From Castellaniella hirudinis (lineage in GTDB: Bacteria; Pseudomonadota; Gammaproteobacteria; Burkholderiales; Burkholderiaceae_B): a DNA stretch of 64,000 nt. The position numbers and the translations under genes are program-made. The stretch spans positions 1 to 64,000 of the forward strand of contig NZ_JBHSDY010000010.1 in NCBI RefSeq assembly GCF_042651965.1. Reading direction: 5' to 3'. The notes beneath the pieces are model-generated. The model was not told the origin of the DNA. It did no database searches and was given only the letters and a program-made list of their open reading frames with translations. Within the stretch, counting starts at the first letter, position 1; each line of letters opens with the position of its first letter. Of the stretch, positions 51,325 to 59,161 are shown piece after piece.

Positions 51325-52248
51325 ATGGAGACACTCTATATTACCCATCCAGCCTGCCGACTGCATGAGATGGGGGCCTGGCACCCCGAATCCCCTCAAC
51401 GCCTGGATGCGGTGGCCGATCAACTGGCCGCCAGCGGCCTGATGGATTTCCTGTCTCACCGCATTGCGCGCCCCGCCGGGTCCGAGGACGTGCTGCGGGT
51501 GCACACACCGGAATATCTGGCGTTCCTGCGCCAGCACGCGCCGGCGGCCGGCTATTTTCCGGTGGACCCCGACACGATCATGAATCCGGACACGCTGCCG
51601 GCGGCCTGGGCGGCGGCCGGCGCCGGCCTGACGGCCCTGGACGAGATCCTGGCAGGCCATGCGCAGACGGCGTTCTGCGCCATCCGTCCGCCGGGCCACC
51701 ACGCGCGTCCCGCTCAGGCCTTGGGGTTCTGTTTTTTCAATAACGTCGCCATTGCGGCCCGCTACGCCCTGGATCACTACGGCCTGTCGCGCGTCGCCAT
51801 CGTGGATTTCGACGTCCACCACGGCAACGGCACCGAAGAAGCCTTCCTGGACGAAGACCGGGTCCTGATGTGCAGTTTCTACCAATACCCGCTGTTCCCC
51901 GGCACCCGCCAGGAAAATCCGGGGCCGAACATGATCAACGTCCCGGTCGATGCCTATTCCGGCGGCGACGTGATCCGCGATATTGCGTCCGTGCGCTGGT
52001 TGCCTGCCTTGCGCGCTTTTCGGCCCGAATTGATCCTGGTGTCGGCGGGGTTCGACGCCCATCGCGAGGACGATATGGGCAGCCTTAAACTGGTCGAGGC
52101 GGACTACGCCTGGATCACCGAACGTCTGGTCGAGATCGCGGCCGAATCCGCCCAGGGACGGATCGTCAGCTTTCTCGAAGGCGGTTACGACCTGTCAGCC
52201 CTGGGACGCAGCGCGGTGGCGCATGTGCGGGCGCTGGGCGGTTACTGA
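51325..52248 (+). CDS. Histone deacetylase-family amidohydrolase
   Basis: A 307-residue zinc enzyme of the HDAC/acetylpolyamine amidohydrolase/AcuC superfamily. Active-site residues are in order: RPPGHHARP (H125, H126), VDFDVHHGNGTEEAF (zinc ligands D163 and H165), SAGFDAHREDDMG (Asp ligand) and EGGYDLSAL with the transition-state Tyr. Bacterial members deacetylate polyamines, acetoin-related or other small substrates, or lysines. Substrate is not evident. Downstream etfB starts 72 bases later. Confidence 0.92.
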   Translation: METLYITHPACRLHEMGAWHPESPQRLDAVADQLAASGLMDFLSHRIARPAGSEDVLRVHTPEYLAFLRQHAPAAGYFPVDPDTIMNPDTLPAAWAAAGAGLTALDEILAGHAQTAFCAIRPPGHHARPAQALGFCFFNNVAIAARYALDHYGLSRVAIVDFDVHHGNGTEEAFLDEDRVLMCSFYQYPLFPGTRQENPGPNMINVPVDAYSGGDVIRDIASVRWLPALRAFRPELILVSAGFDAHREDDMGSLKLVEADYAWITERLVEIAAESAQGRIVSFLEGGYDLSALGRSAVAHVRALGGY

Positions 52249-52320
52249 TGGGGCCGTGCGTGACGCGATTCGTCGTCGGATGCGGCCATCCTGTTTTCTT
52301 TTCATTCTGGAGTATGCTCG

Positions 52321-53070
52321 ATGAAGGTCCTGGTACCGGTCAAGCGCGTGGTTGACTACAACGTCAAGGTGCGCGTCAAATCCGATCACACTGGCGTGGA
52401 CATCGCCAATGTCAAGATGTCCATGAATCCGTTCGACGAAATCGCCGTCGAAGAAGCCGTGCGCCTGAAGGAGCAGGGCGCTGCGGCTGAAATCGTGGCG
52501 GTGTCGTGCGGGGTGGCGCAATGCCAGGAAACGCTGCGCACGGCCATGGCGATCGGCGCGGATCGGGGCATTCTGGTCCAGACCGACGCCGAACTGCAGC
52601 CGCTGGCCGTGGCCAAGCTGCTCAAGGCGCTGGCCGACCAGGAACAGCCCGGCCTGATCATTCTGGGCAAGCAGGCGATCGATGACGACGCCAACCAGAC
52701 CGGCCAGATGCTGGCCGCGCTGCTGGACTGGCCGCAGGCCACCAACGCCAGCAAGGTCGAGGTGCAGGGCGAGCGCGTGCAGGTCACCCGCGAAGTCGAC
52801 GGCGGCCTGGAGACGCTCAGCCTAGCGCTGCCGGCCATCATCACGACGGACCTGCGCCTGAACGAGCCGCGCTACGTGACGCTGCCCAACATCATGAAGG
52901 CGAAGAAAAAGCAACTGGATACCGTCGCGCCCGACGCCCTGGGCGTGGACGTGGCGCCGCGCCTGAAGACCGTGAAGGTCGTCGAGCCGGCCAGCCGCTC
53001 GGCCGGCGTCATCGTGGCCGACGTGGCCGCTCTGGTGGACAAACTCAAGAACGAAGCGAAGGTGGTGTAA
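52321..53070 (+). CDS. etfB: Electron transfer flavoprotein subunit beta
   Basis: A 249-residue subunit with the ETF-beta fold binding AMP. Signature blocks: MKVLVPVKRVVDYNVKVRVK, MSMNPFDEIAVEEAVRLKEQG, ILGKQAIDDDANQTGQMLAALL, and LRLNEPRYVTLPNIMKAKKK, which includes the recognition loop that docks acyl-CoA dehydrogenases. It is directly followed by etfA with no intervening base. Confidence 0.97.
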   Translation: MKVLVPVKRVVDYNVKVRVKSDHTGVDIANVKMSMNPFDEIAVEEAVRLKEQGAAAEIVAVSCGVAQCQETLRTAMAIGADRGILVQTDAELQPLAVAKLLKALADQEQPGLIILGKQAIDDDANQTGQMLAALLDWPQATNASKVEVQGERVQVTREVDGGLETLSLALPAIITTDLRLNEPRYVTLPNIMKAKKKQLDTVAPDALGVDVAPRLKTVKVVEPASRSAGVIVADVAALVDKLKNEAKVV

Positions 53071-54000
53071 ATGAGCATTCTGGTCATTGCTGAACATGAC
53101 AACGCCCAACTGGGCGCGGCGACCCGCAATGCGGTGGCGGCGGCTGCGGCGATCGGCGGCGACGTGCACGTGCTGGTGGCGGGTTCCGGCGCGCGCGCCG
53201 TGGCCGATCAGGCGGCCCAGGTCGCGGGCGTGAGCAAGGTCCTGCTGGCGGACGGCGCCTCGCTGGCCGAGGGCCTGGCCGAGAACCTGGCCGCGCAAGT
53301 GCTGGCGGCGGCCGGCGGCCACAGCCACATTCTGTTTGCGGCCACGGCCTCGGGCAAGAACGTCGCTCCGCGCGTGGCGGCCAAGCTGGACGTGGCGCAG
53401 ATCTCCGACATCGTGGCCGTGGAATCGGCCGACACCTTCGTGCGGCCGATCTACGCCGGCAATGCGCTGGCGACGGTGCAGTCCGCCGACGCGACCAAGG
53501 TCCTCACCGTGCGCACCACGGCCTTCGATCCGGCAGCCGCCACGGGCGGTTCGGCGGCGGTCGAGACGGTCGACGCGGTGGCCGATTCGGGCAAGTCGCA
53601 GTTCGTCGGCCGAGAGCTGGCCAAGAGCGACCGGCCGGAACTGACCGCTGCCACGGTGGTGGTGTCGGGCGGGCGCGGCATGGGCAGCGCCGAGAACTTC
53701 AAGATCCTGGACCCGCTGGCCGACAAGCTGGGCGCGGCGCTGGGCGCTTCGCGCGCGGCGGTGGACGCGGGCTACGCGCCCAACGACTGGCAGGTCGGTC
53801 AGACCGGCAAGATCGTGGCGCCGCAACTGTACGTGGCGATCGGGATCTCGGGGGCGATCCAGCACCTGGCGGGGATGAAGGACTCGAAGGTGATCGTGGC
53901 GATCAACAAGGACGCCGAGGCGCCGATCTTCGGCGTGGCCGATTATGGTCTGGTGGCCGACCTGTTCCAGGCCGTGCCTGAACTGGTCCAGGCGCTCTAA
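53071..54000 (+). CDS. etfA: Electron transfer flavoprotein subunit alpha
   Basis: A 309-residue subunit carrying the FAD. The C-terminal FAD domain shows VSGGRGMGSAENFKIL, GYAPNDWQVGQTGKIVAPQLYVAIGISGAIQHLAGM and NKDAEAPIFGVADYGLVAD, all typical. With EtfB it passes electrons from acyl-CoA and other dehydrogenases to ETF-ubiquinone oxidoreductase. The next gene is an acyl-CoA dehydrogenase, a likely electron donor. Confidence 0.97.
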   Translation: MSILVIAEHDNAQLGAATRNAVAAAAAIGGDVHVLVAGSGARAVADQAAQVAGVSKVLLADGASLAEGLAENLAAQVLAAAGGHSHILFAATASGKNVAPRVAAKLDVAQISDIVAVESADTFVRPIYAGNALATVQSADATKVLTVRTTAFDPAAATGGSAAVETVDAVADSGKSQFVGRELAKSDRPELTAATVVVSGGRGMGSAENFKILDPLADKLGAALGASRAAVDAGYAPNDWQVGQTGKIVAPQLYVAIGISGAIQHLAGMKDSKVIVAINKDAEAPIFGVADYGLVADLFQAVPELVQAL

Positions 54001-54007
54001 GCCGCTC

Positions 54008-54140
54008 GATGGATGCAAGCAGGCGAAAGCCTGCGCAGCGGGGGGGCCCTTTTGCCGCCGGGCCGCCCCAAGGCAAAAAGCGCCCCCTCGGGGGGCAGCA
54101 AGCAGGCGAAAGCCTGCGCAGCGTGGGGGCTCTTGCCCCC
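54008..54140 (+). repeat. Mosaic intergenic repeat, copy B (etfA - acyl-CoA dehydrogenase)
   Basis: Contains a 26-base word twice without change (54015-54040 and 54098-54123); its core GCAGGC-GAAA-GCCTGC is a hairpin with a GAAA tetraloop. Between the copies is a module TTTTGCC ... GGCAAAA (54050-54078) shared with copies C and D. The end GCGTGGGGGC matches copies A and C, and GGGGGC-TCTT-GCCCCC (54125-54140) makes a last hairpin just before the ribosome site of the next gene. The GATGAG hairpin of copies A and C is missing. Confidence 0.75.
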
Positions 54141-54159
54141 GCGCACCACAGGAATTGCG

Positions 54160-55974
54160 ATGACATACCAGGTTCCTACCCAGGATATCCGTTTCATTCT
54201 GCGCGAGCTGGCCGACCTGAAGGGCGTGCTGGCCTTGCCGGGCTTTGAAGAAGTCTCCGAAGACCTTGTCGATGCCGTGCTCGAGGAAAACGCGCGTTTC
54301 GTCGAACAGGAAGTCGCGCCGCTGAACCGCGCGGGCGACACCGAACCGGCCCGCTGGAGCGAGCAGGGCGTGCAGACCACGCCCGGCTTCAAAGCGGCGT
54401 TCCAGGCCTTCGCGCAGGGCGGCTGGCAAGGCCTGCCGCACGAGGCTGAATACGGCGGCCAGGGCCTGCCCAAGCTGGTCTCCGCGCCGGTGACGGAAAG
54501 CATCAACGCCGGCAACCTGGCCTTTTCCCTGTGCCCCTTGTTGACCGACGGCGTGATCGAAGCCCTGTCCATGGTGGGTTCGGATGCGCAGAAGGCCCGT
54601 TTCATCCCGCCCCTGCTGGAAGGCCGCTGGACCGGAACCATGAATCTGACCGAGCCGCAGGCGGGCTCCGACCTGGCGCTGCTCAAGTCCCGGGCCGTGC
54701 GTCAGGACGACGGCAGTTACCGCATCACGGGCCAGAAGATCTTCATCACGTATGGGGATCACGACATGGCGGAAAACATCATCCACCTGGTGCTGGCGCG
54801 CACGCCGGACGCGCCCAAGGGCGTCAAGGGCATTTCCCTGTTCATCGTGCCCAAGTTCCTGGTGGGTGACGACGGCGCCCTGGGCGTCCGCAATGACGTG
54901 GTGTGCGCTTCGCTGGAACACAAGCTGGGCATCCACGGCAGCCCCACGGCGGTGCTGCTGTATGGCTCGGGCGAGGGCGAAGCGGGCGAGGGCGGTGCGG
55001 TCGGCTACCTGATCGGCGAAGAAAACCGCGGCCTGGAATACATGTTCATCATGATGAATGCGGCGCGCTACGCGGTCGGCCTGCAGGGTGTGGCGCTGTC
55101 CGAGCGCGCGCTGCAGCACGCCACGGCCTACGCGGCCGAACGCATCCAGGGCAACGCCCTGGAAGGTTCCGCCGGCCCGGTGCCCATCGCCCGCCACCCC
55201 GACGTGGCGCGCATGCTGGGCATCATGCGCGGCCTGACCGAGGGCGCGCGCGCCGTGGCTTACGTCGCGGCCGGCTATCGGGACAAGGCCGCTCATCTGA
55301 GCGACGAGGCCGAGCGCGCCCGCTGCAAGACCGCGTACGAATACTTCGTGCCCATCGTCAAGGCGTTCTCCACGGAATCCTCCGTCGAGGTCGCTTCGCT
55401 GGGCGTGCAAGTGCACGGCGGCATGGGCTTCATCGAGGAAACCGGCGCCGCCCAGTACTACCGCGACGCCCGCATCCTGCCCATCTACGAAGGCACCACG
55501 GCGATCCAGGCCAACGATTTCATCGGCCGCAAGCTGGTGCGTGACGGCGGCGCCGTGGCGCGCGAACAGATCGCCGGGATGCGCAGCACGGCGGCGGCTT
55601 TGCGGGCGGCAAGCGGTGTGCATGCCGAGGCCCTGGGCATGATCGGCGAGCGGCTGGAGACGGCGGCCGGAGCCTATGAGTCGGCGCTGGCTTTTGTGCT
55701 GGAGCACATCCGCGAGGACATCCGGGGCGTGTTCACCGGCAGCGTGCCGTGCCTGATGCTGGCCGGCACCGCGCACGCGGGCTGGCAACTGGGGCGTTCC
55801 GCGCTGGTGGCGGCCGTCGCCATCGGCGAGGGGTCGACCGACGCGTTCCACCCGAACAAGATCGCCACGGCGGTGCAGTATGCCGCGCACGTGCTGCCGC
55901 GCGCGCTGGCGCTGGAGTCGGCGATCCGGGACGGCGGGCTGGCCGATCGTTATGTGCGTCAAGCGCAGATATAA
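54160..55974 (+). CDS. Acyl-CoA dehydrogenase (long form)
   Basis: A 604-residue FAD enzyme, longer than the usual 380-residue type and close to the DmdC/FadE5-like branch with an extra C-terminal helical domain. Substrate and FAD contacts: MNLTEPQAGSDLALLKSRA, ITGQKIFITYGDHDM and ASLEHKLGIHGSPTA; the catalytic Glu is in LPIYEGTTAIQANDF. The start at 54160 has AGGA before it. It follows etfBA and would hand electrons to that ETF. Substrate chain type is unknown. Confidence 0.93.
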   Translation: MTYQVPTQDIRFILRELADLKGVLALPGFEEVSEDLVDAVLEENARFVEQEVAPLNRAGDTEPARWSEQGVQTTPGFKAAFQAFAQGGWQGLPHEAEYGGQGLPKLVSAPVTESINAGNLAFSLCPLLTDGVIEALSMVGSDAQKARFIPPLLEGRWTGTMNLTEPQAGSDLALLKSRAVRQDDGSYRITGQKIFITYGDHDMAENIIHLVLARTPDAPKGVKGISLFIVPKFLVGDDGALGVRNDVVCASLEHKLGIHGSPTAVLLYGSGEGEAGEGGAVGYLIGEENRGLEYMFIMMNAARYAVGLQGVALSERALQHATAYAAERIQGNALEGSAGPVPIARHPDVARMLGIMRGLTEGARAVAYVAAGYRDKAAHLSDEAERARCKTAYEYFVPIVKAFSTESSVEVASLGVQVHGGMGFIEETGAAQYYRDARILPIYEGTTAIQANDFIGRKLVRDGGAVAREQIAGMRSTAAALRAASGVHAEALGMIGERLETAAGAYESALAFVLEHIREDIRGVFTGSVPCLMLAGTAHAGWQLGRSALVAAVAIGEGSTDAFHPNKIATAVQYAAHVLPRALALESAIRDGGLADRYVRQAQI

Positions 55975-56032
55975 ACATAACTATTTGGTATTTCAATAGC
56001 CGTTTATATTCTGCAAGAATCTTAGGTGTCAG

Positions 56033-56085
56033 GGAAACCTCTGCGGTTTCCTCACCGGATTCGCCGCCCGGATCGTCCGGGCGGC
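56033..56085 (+). promoter_or_regulatory. Two hairpins in the peroxiredoxin leader
   Basis: GGAAACC-TCTGC-GGTTTCC (56033-56051) and GCCGCCCGGA-TCG-TCCGGGCGGC (56063-56085) are perfect stems of 7 and 10 bp. They lie between the acyl-CoA dehydrogenase stop and the peroxiredoxin ribosome site, with no T-run after either. They may end or protect the upstream transcript or shape the peroxiredoxin leader. The AT-rich stretch 55975-56020 just before them probably holds the promoter. Confidence 0.5.
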
Positions 56086-56109
56086 AGACACTTGGAACAG
56101 GAGCTATTG

Positions 56110-56751
56110 ATGACCACTCTGCGTCTGGGCGATGTCGCCCCCGATTTTGAACAGGACTCTTCCCTGGGCAAGATCAAGTTTCATGAATTCCTGGGCAATG
56201 GCTGGGGCGTCCTGTTCTCCCACCCGGCCGATTTCACGCCGGTCTGCACCACCGAGCTGGGTTATACCGCCATTCTGTCGGGTGAGTTCGCCAAGCGCGG
56301 CGCCAAGGTGATCGCCGTGTCCGTCGACGGCAAGCAGTCGCACATCGACTGGATCAAGGACATCAACGACACCCAGAAGACCGACGTCCAGTACCCGATC
56401 CTGGCCGACGAGGACCGCAAGGTTGCGACCCTGTACGACATGATCCACCCGAACGCCAGCACCACCGCCACGGTGCGCTCGGTCTTCGTCATCGACCCGA
56501 ACAAGAAGATCCGCCTGATCCTGACCTATCCGGCCAGCACGGGCCGCAACTTCGATGAAATCCTGCGCGCCCTGGACTCCCTGCAACTGACCGACAACTA
56601 CAGCGTCGCCACGCCGGTGAACTGGAAGCAGGGCGAAGACGTCATCATCGCTCCGTCGATCAAGGATCCGGCCGTCCTGAAGGAAAAATTCCCCAAGGGC
56701 TACACCGAGATCCGTCCCTATCTGCGCACCACGCCGCAGCCGGATCTCTGA
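56110..56751 (+). CDS. 1-Cys peroxiredoxin (Prx6 type)
   Basis: A 213-residue thiol peroxidase. The peroxidatic cysteine is C46 in HPADFTPVCTTELG; it is the only cysteine in the protein, so no resolving cysteine exists and an outside thiol must recycle it. The Prx6-type C-terminal domain is present (DNYSVATPVNWKQGEDVIIAP and the KGYTEIRPYLRTTPQ end). AGGAGC lies before the ATG. A terminator follows about 50 bases after the stop. Confidence 0.95.
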   Translation: MTTLRLGDVAPDFEQDSSLGKIKFHEFLGNGWGVLFSHPADFTPVCTTELGYTAILSGEFAKRGAKVIAVSVDGKQSHIDWIKDINDTQKTDVQYPILADEDRKVATLYDMIHPNASTTATVRSVFVIDPNKKIRLILTYPASTGRNFDEILRALDSLQLTDNYSVATPVNWKQGEDVIIAPSIKDPAVLKEKFPKGYTEIRPYLRTTPQPDL

Positions 56752-56803
56752 TCTTTCCGATCGGATGTGAGGCATGCCGGTCCCGCTCTGCGGGCCGGCC
56801 GGG

Positions 56804-56845
56804 CCCCGACAACTGGACTTGATCCGGTTGCCGGGGTTTTCTTTG
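56804..56845 (+). terminator. Rho-independent terminator after the peroxiredoxin gene
   Basis: CCCCG-A-CAAC pairs with GTTG-C-CGGGG (one A/C mismatch) around a 13-base loop and is followed by TTTTCTTTG. Confidence 0.75.
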
Positions 56846-56863
56846 TACGGGGCGGGCGGATTA

Positions 56864-57020
56864 CTTTTTGCCGCCGGGCCGCCCCAAGGCAAAAAGCACC
56901 CTCCTTGGGGGGGGATGAGCCCGGACACGGGACAGTCCCGGTGGACTGTTTCGTGCCTGGCGAATCCAAGCGGCTTGCAAGCCGCGAGGTGGATGCAAGC
57001 CGAAGGCGCGGCGTGGGGGG
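56864..57020 (+). repeat. Mosaic intergenic repeat, copy C (before argE)
   Basis: First module CTTTTTGCC ... GGCAAAAAG (56864-56896) as in copy B. Second module 56912-57020 matches copy A: GGAT/ATCC, GA/GA, GCCCGG/CCTGGC (one mismatch), GACAGTCC/GGACTGTT with a CGGT loop, then GCGGCT-TGCA-AGCCGC, then GGTGGATGCAAGC and an end GCGTGGGGG. It finishes 13 bases before the argE start. Confidence 0.75.
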
Positions 57021-57033
57021 TACCATACTATCC

Positions 57034-58203
57034 ATGGAAAACATGAGCACACGCGAATGGCTGCGGCGGCTGGTGGCCTTTGACACGACCAGCCGCAATT
57101 CCAATCTCGCGCTGATCGAGACGGTCCGAGACGCGCTGGCCGCGCAGGGCGTCACGTCCGAGCTGAGCTATGCGCCGGAGGGCGGGAAGGCCAATCTGTT
57201 CGCCACGCTGCCCGCCCACGACGGCGCTACGCAAGGCGGGATCGTCCTGTCCGGGCACACCGACGTCGTGCCGGTGGATGGGCAGGATTGGGGTTCGGAT
57301 CCCTTTTCGCTCACTGAAAAGGACGGCAAGCTGTATGGCCGGGGCACGGCCGACATGAAGGGCTTTATTGCGGCCTCGCTCGCCCTCGTGCCGCATTTCC
57401 TGTCCTTGAGGCGGACCAAGCCCTTGCATCTGGCTTTTTCCTACGATGAGGAGGTCGGCTGTCTGGGCGCGCCCGTGATGCTGGCGGCGCTCAAGCAGCG
57501 TGGCGTGCGTCCCGAAGGCTGCGTGGTGGGCGAGCCCACCGGCATGCGCGTGGTGGTGGCGCACAAGGGCATGAACCTGTACCGCTGCCGGGTGCACGGC
57601 AAAGCGGCGCATTCCTCGCTGACCACTCGGGGATGCAATGCGATCGAACATGCCGCCCGCCTGATCTGCCATTTGCGGGATCTGGCGGATCAGTTCAAAT
57701 CCCAGGGGCCGTACGACGAATGCTACGACGTGCCGTTCACGACCTTGAGCACCAATCTGATTGCCGGCGGGATCGCGGTGAACACCATCCCGGATGCGTG
57801 CGAATTCAGCTACGAGTTCCGCAACCTGCCCGGCATGTCGCCGGACGGTATCCAGCGCCGGGTCGAGGCGTACATCCAGACCGAATTGCTGCCCCGGATG
57901 CGCCGGGACCATGACGCCGCGCGCGTCGAGATCGAGGCGATGCCGGTGGCGGTCCTCGCGCTGGAAGCGTCCGAACGCGAAGCGATCACCCGGCTGGTGC
58001 GCGCGTTGACTGGTGACAAGGGGACGAGCAAAGTCAGTTACGGCACCGAGGGCGGGCAGTTCCAGAACGCCGGCATCCCTGCGGTGGTCTGCGGTCCCGG
58101 CCATATCGAACAGGCGCATCGGGCCGACGAATACATCGACATCGCCCAATTGACGGCCTGCGAGGATTTCCTGCGCAAGCTGGCTGGGTCACTGGTCGAT
58201 TAA
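57034..58203 (+). CDS. argE: Acetylornithine deacetylase
   Basis: A 389-residue M20 metallopeptidase-family enzyme that releases ornithine from N-acetylornithine. Metal and catalytic residues: GHTDVVPVDGQ (His/Asp), YGRGTADMKGFIA (bridging Asp), SYDEEVGCLGA (catalytic and ligand Glu), GEPTGMRVVVAHKGM and a C-terminal His in CGPGHIEQAHRADEYI. The length and the final block favour ArgE over DapE. An internal ATG at 57043 is another start option; no good ribosome site precedes either, and a structured repeat ends 13 bases upstream. Confidence 0.9.
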   Translation: MENMSTREWLRRLVAFDTTSRNSNLALIETVRDALAAQGVTSELSYAPEGGKANLFATLPAHDGATQGGIVLSGHTDVVPVDGQDWGSDPFSLTEKDGKLYGRGTADMKGFIAASLALVPHFLSLRRTKPLHLAFSYDEEVGCLGAPVMLAALKQRGVRPEGCVVGEPTGMRVVVAHKGMNLYRCRVHGKAAHSSLTTRGCNAIEHAARLICHLRDLADQFKSQGPYDECYDVPFTTLSTNLIAGGIAVNTIPDACEFSYEFRNLPGMSPDGIQRRVEAYIQTELLPRMRRDHDAARVEIEAMPVAVLALEASEREAITRLVRALTGDKGTSKVSYGTEGGQFQNAGIPAVVCGPGHIEQAHRADEYIDIAQLTACEDFLRKLAGSLVD

Positions 58204-58281
58204 GGCCTGCTCGCGCGCATCCGGGGGATCGCGTGGGGCCGGTGCGCGGTCGGCCCGGGGGGGGGCGGACCCTCTGCGGTC

Positions 58282-58917
58282 TTACAAGGTCCGGCGCCCG
58301 TGCGGCGTGTCGATGTGCGCAACCAGGCGCGCCGCGGCGCCGGGTCCGGCCCGGCGCACGGACACCGGAGCGTCCAGTTCCAGCGACGACAGCAGGCGCG
58401 AAACGCGGTCCGGGTCGGGGTGAAAGAGTTCGAGCAGGGCCAGGGCGCATCCCCGATCTTCCATCCGCGAAGCCGGGTGCGCATCGGCGCGCCATTCGAT
58501 GAGGGCAGGGGCGACGCCGTCCAGCGGGACCGAGCCATCGGCGGGAATGGTGATCAGCCAGTCGAGCGCGCCCCGGCTCATGGACTCGACCGGGCCCAGC
58601 GGCTCTGCGGCAGCGGCCGCCGTGGCCTGGATATCGGTGCTGCGCGCCACCCAGGCGGACAGCGCCGGGGATGATCCGGCGCCCAGCGTATCCAGCCCGA
58701 ACCAGCGCGGTCGTCCGGGCGCCGGCGCCGCCGGATTGGGGGCGATCACCTCCAGGTACAGGGTATCGCCCAGGCGCAGCAACTGGTTGTGAGTCCCCAT
58801 GCGCGGGTGTTCACCGCCGGCCTGCGGCGACACACCGAGCGCGTCGGCAACGAATGCCGTGCCGGATTCCAGCGAGAAAGCGGTGATCGCGAGGTGGTCG
58901 AGAAAGGTACGTGGCAT
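58282..58917 (-). CDS. VOC-family glyoxalase-like protein
   Basis: A 211-residue protein of the glyoxalase-like domain 3 type. It begins FLDHLAITAFSLESGTAFVADALG and continues with GTHNQLLRLGDTLYLEVIAPNP, the standard H ... H ... E arrangement of a single-metal VOC site (His in LDHLA, His in GTHNQ, Glu in LEVIAP). Function unknown. GGAG lies before the ATG on the minus strand. Divergent from the SOS-type gene; 244 bases lie between the two starts. Confidence 0.82.
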   Translation of the reverse strand: MPRTFLDHLAITAFSLESGTAFVADALGVSPQAGGEHPRMGTHNQLLRLGDTLYLEVIAPNPAAPAPGRPRWFGLDTLGAGSSPALSAWVARSTDIQATAAAAAEPLGPVESMSRGALDWLITIPADGSVPLDGVAPALIEWRADAHPASRMEDRGCALALLELFHPDPDRVSRLLSSLELDAPVSVRRAGPGAAARLVAHIDTPHGRRTL

Positions 58918-59076
58918 GGGGTGTGCTCCAGGGAGAGAAACAGGCTGGCTTTACCGCCGTTCAGGATGATGCCTGCGGCGGCCCGGGGAATCGATCAGGC
59001 CGCCGCAGCCCGGCTTCGACGTCCGGCCAGCAAGCGTCTGCTCGAACATATCGAATTTTTTCTCTTGCGCCAAACA

Positions 59077-59120
59077 CTGTTTCTTTGTACAGTATCCATG
59101 AGCACTGTATAAAACAACAG
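59077..59120 (+). promoter_or_regulatory. SOS promoter with two LexA boxes
   Basis: CTGTTTCTTTGTACAG (59077-59092) and CTGTATAAAACAACAG (59105-59120) are both perfect CTGT-N8-ACAG sites, 28 bases apart start to start. TTGTAC (59085-59090) and TATAAA (59108-59113) form a sigma-70 promoter with a 17-base spacer; the first box covers the -35 and the second covers the -10. The expected transcript starts near 59120 and leads into the ORF at 59162. Confidence 0.85.
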
Positions 59121-59161
59121 CAACGGCGCTTTTGGCACCGGGCGCACCTGGGAGATTCGAC

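Noticed and set aside
52822..55962. Very long minus-strand ORF (over 1000 codons) opposite etfBA and the acyl-CoA dehydrogenase
   Set aside because: It is the antisense shadow of high-GC genes whose plus-strand products are unmistakable; its own translation is His/Arg/Gly-rich and family-less.
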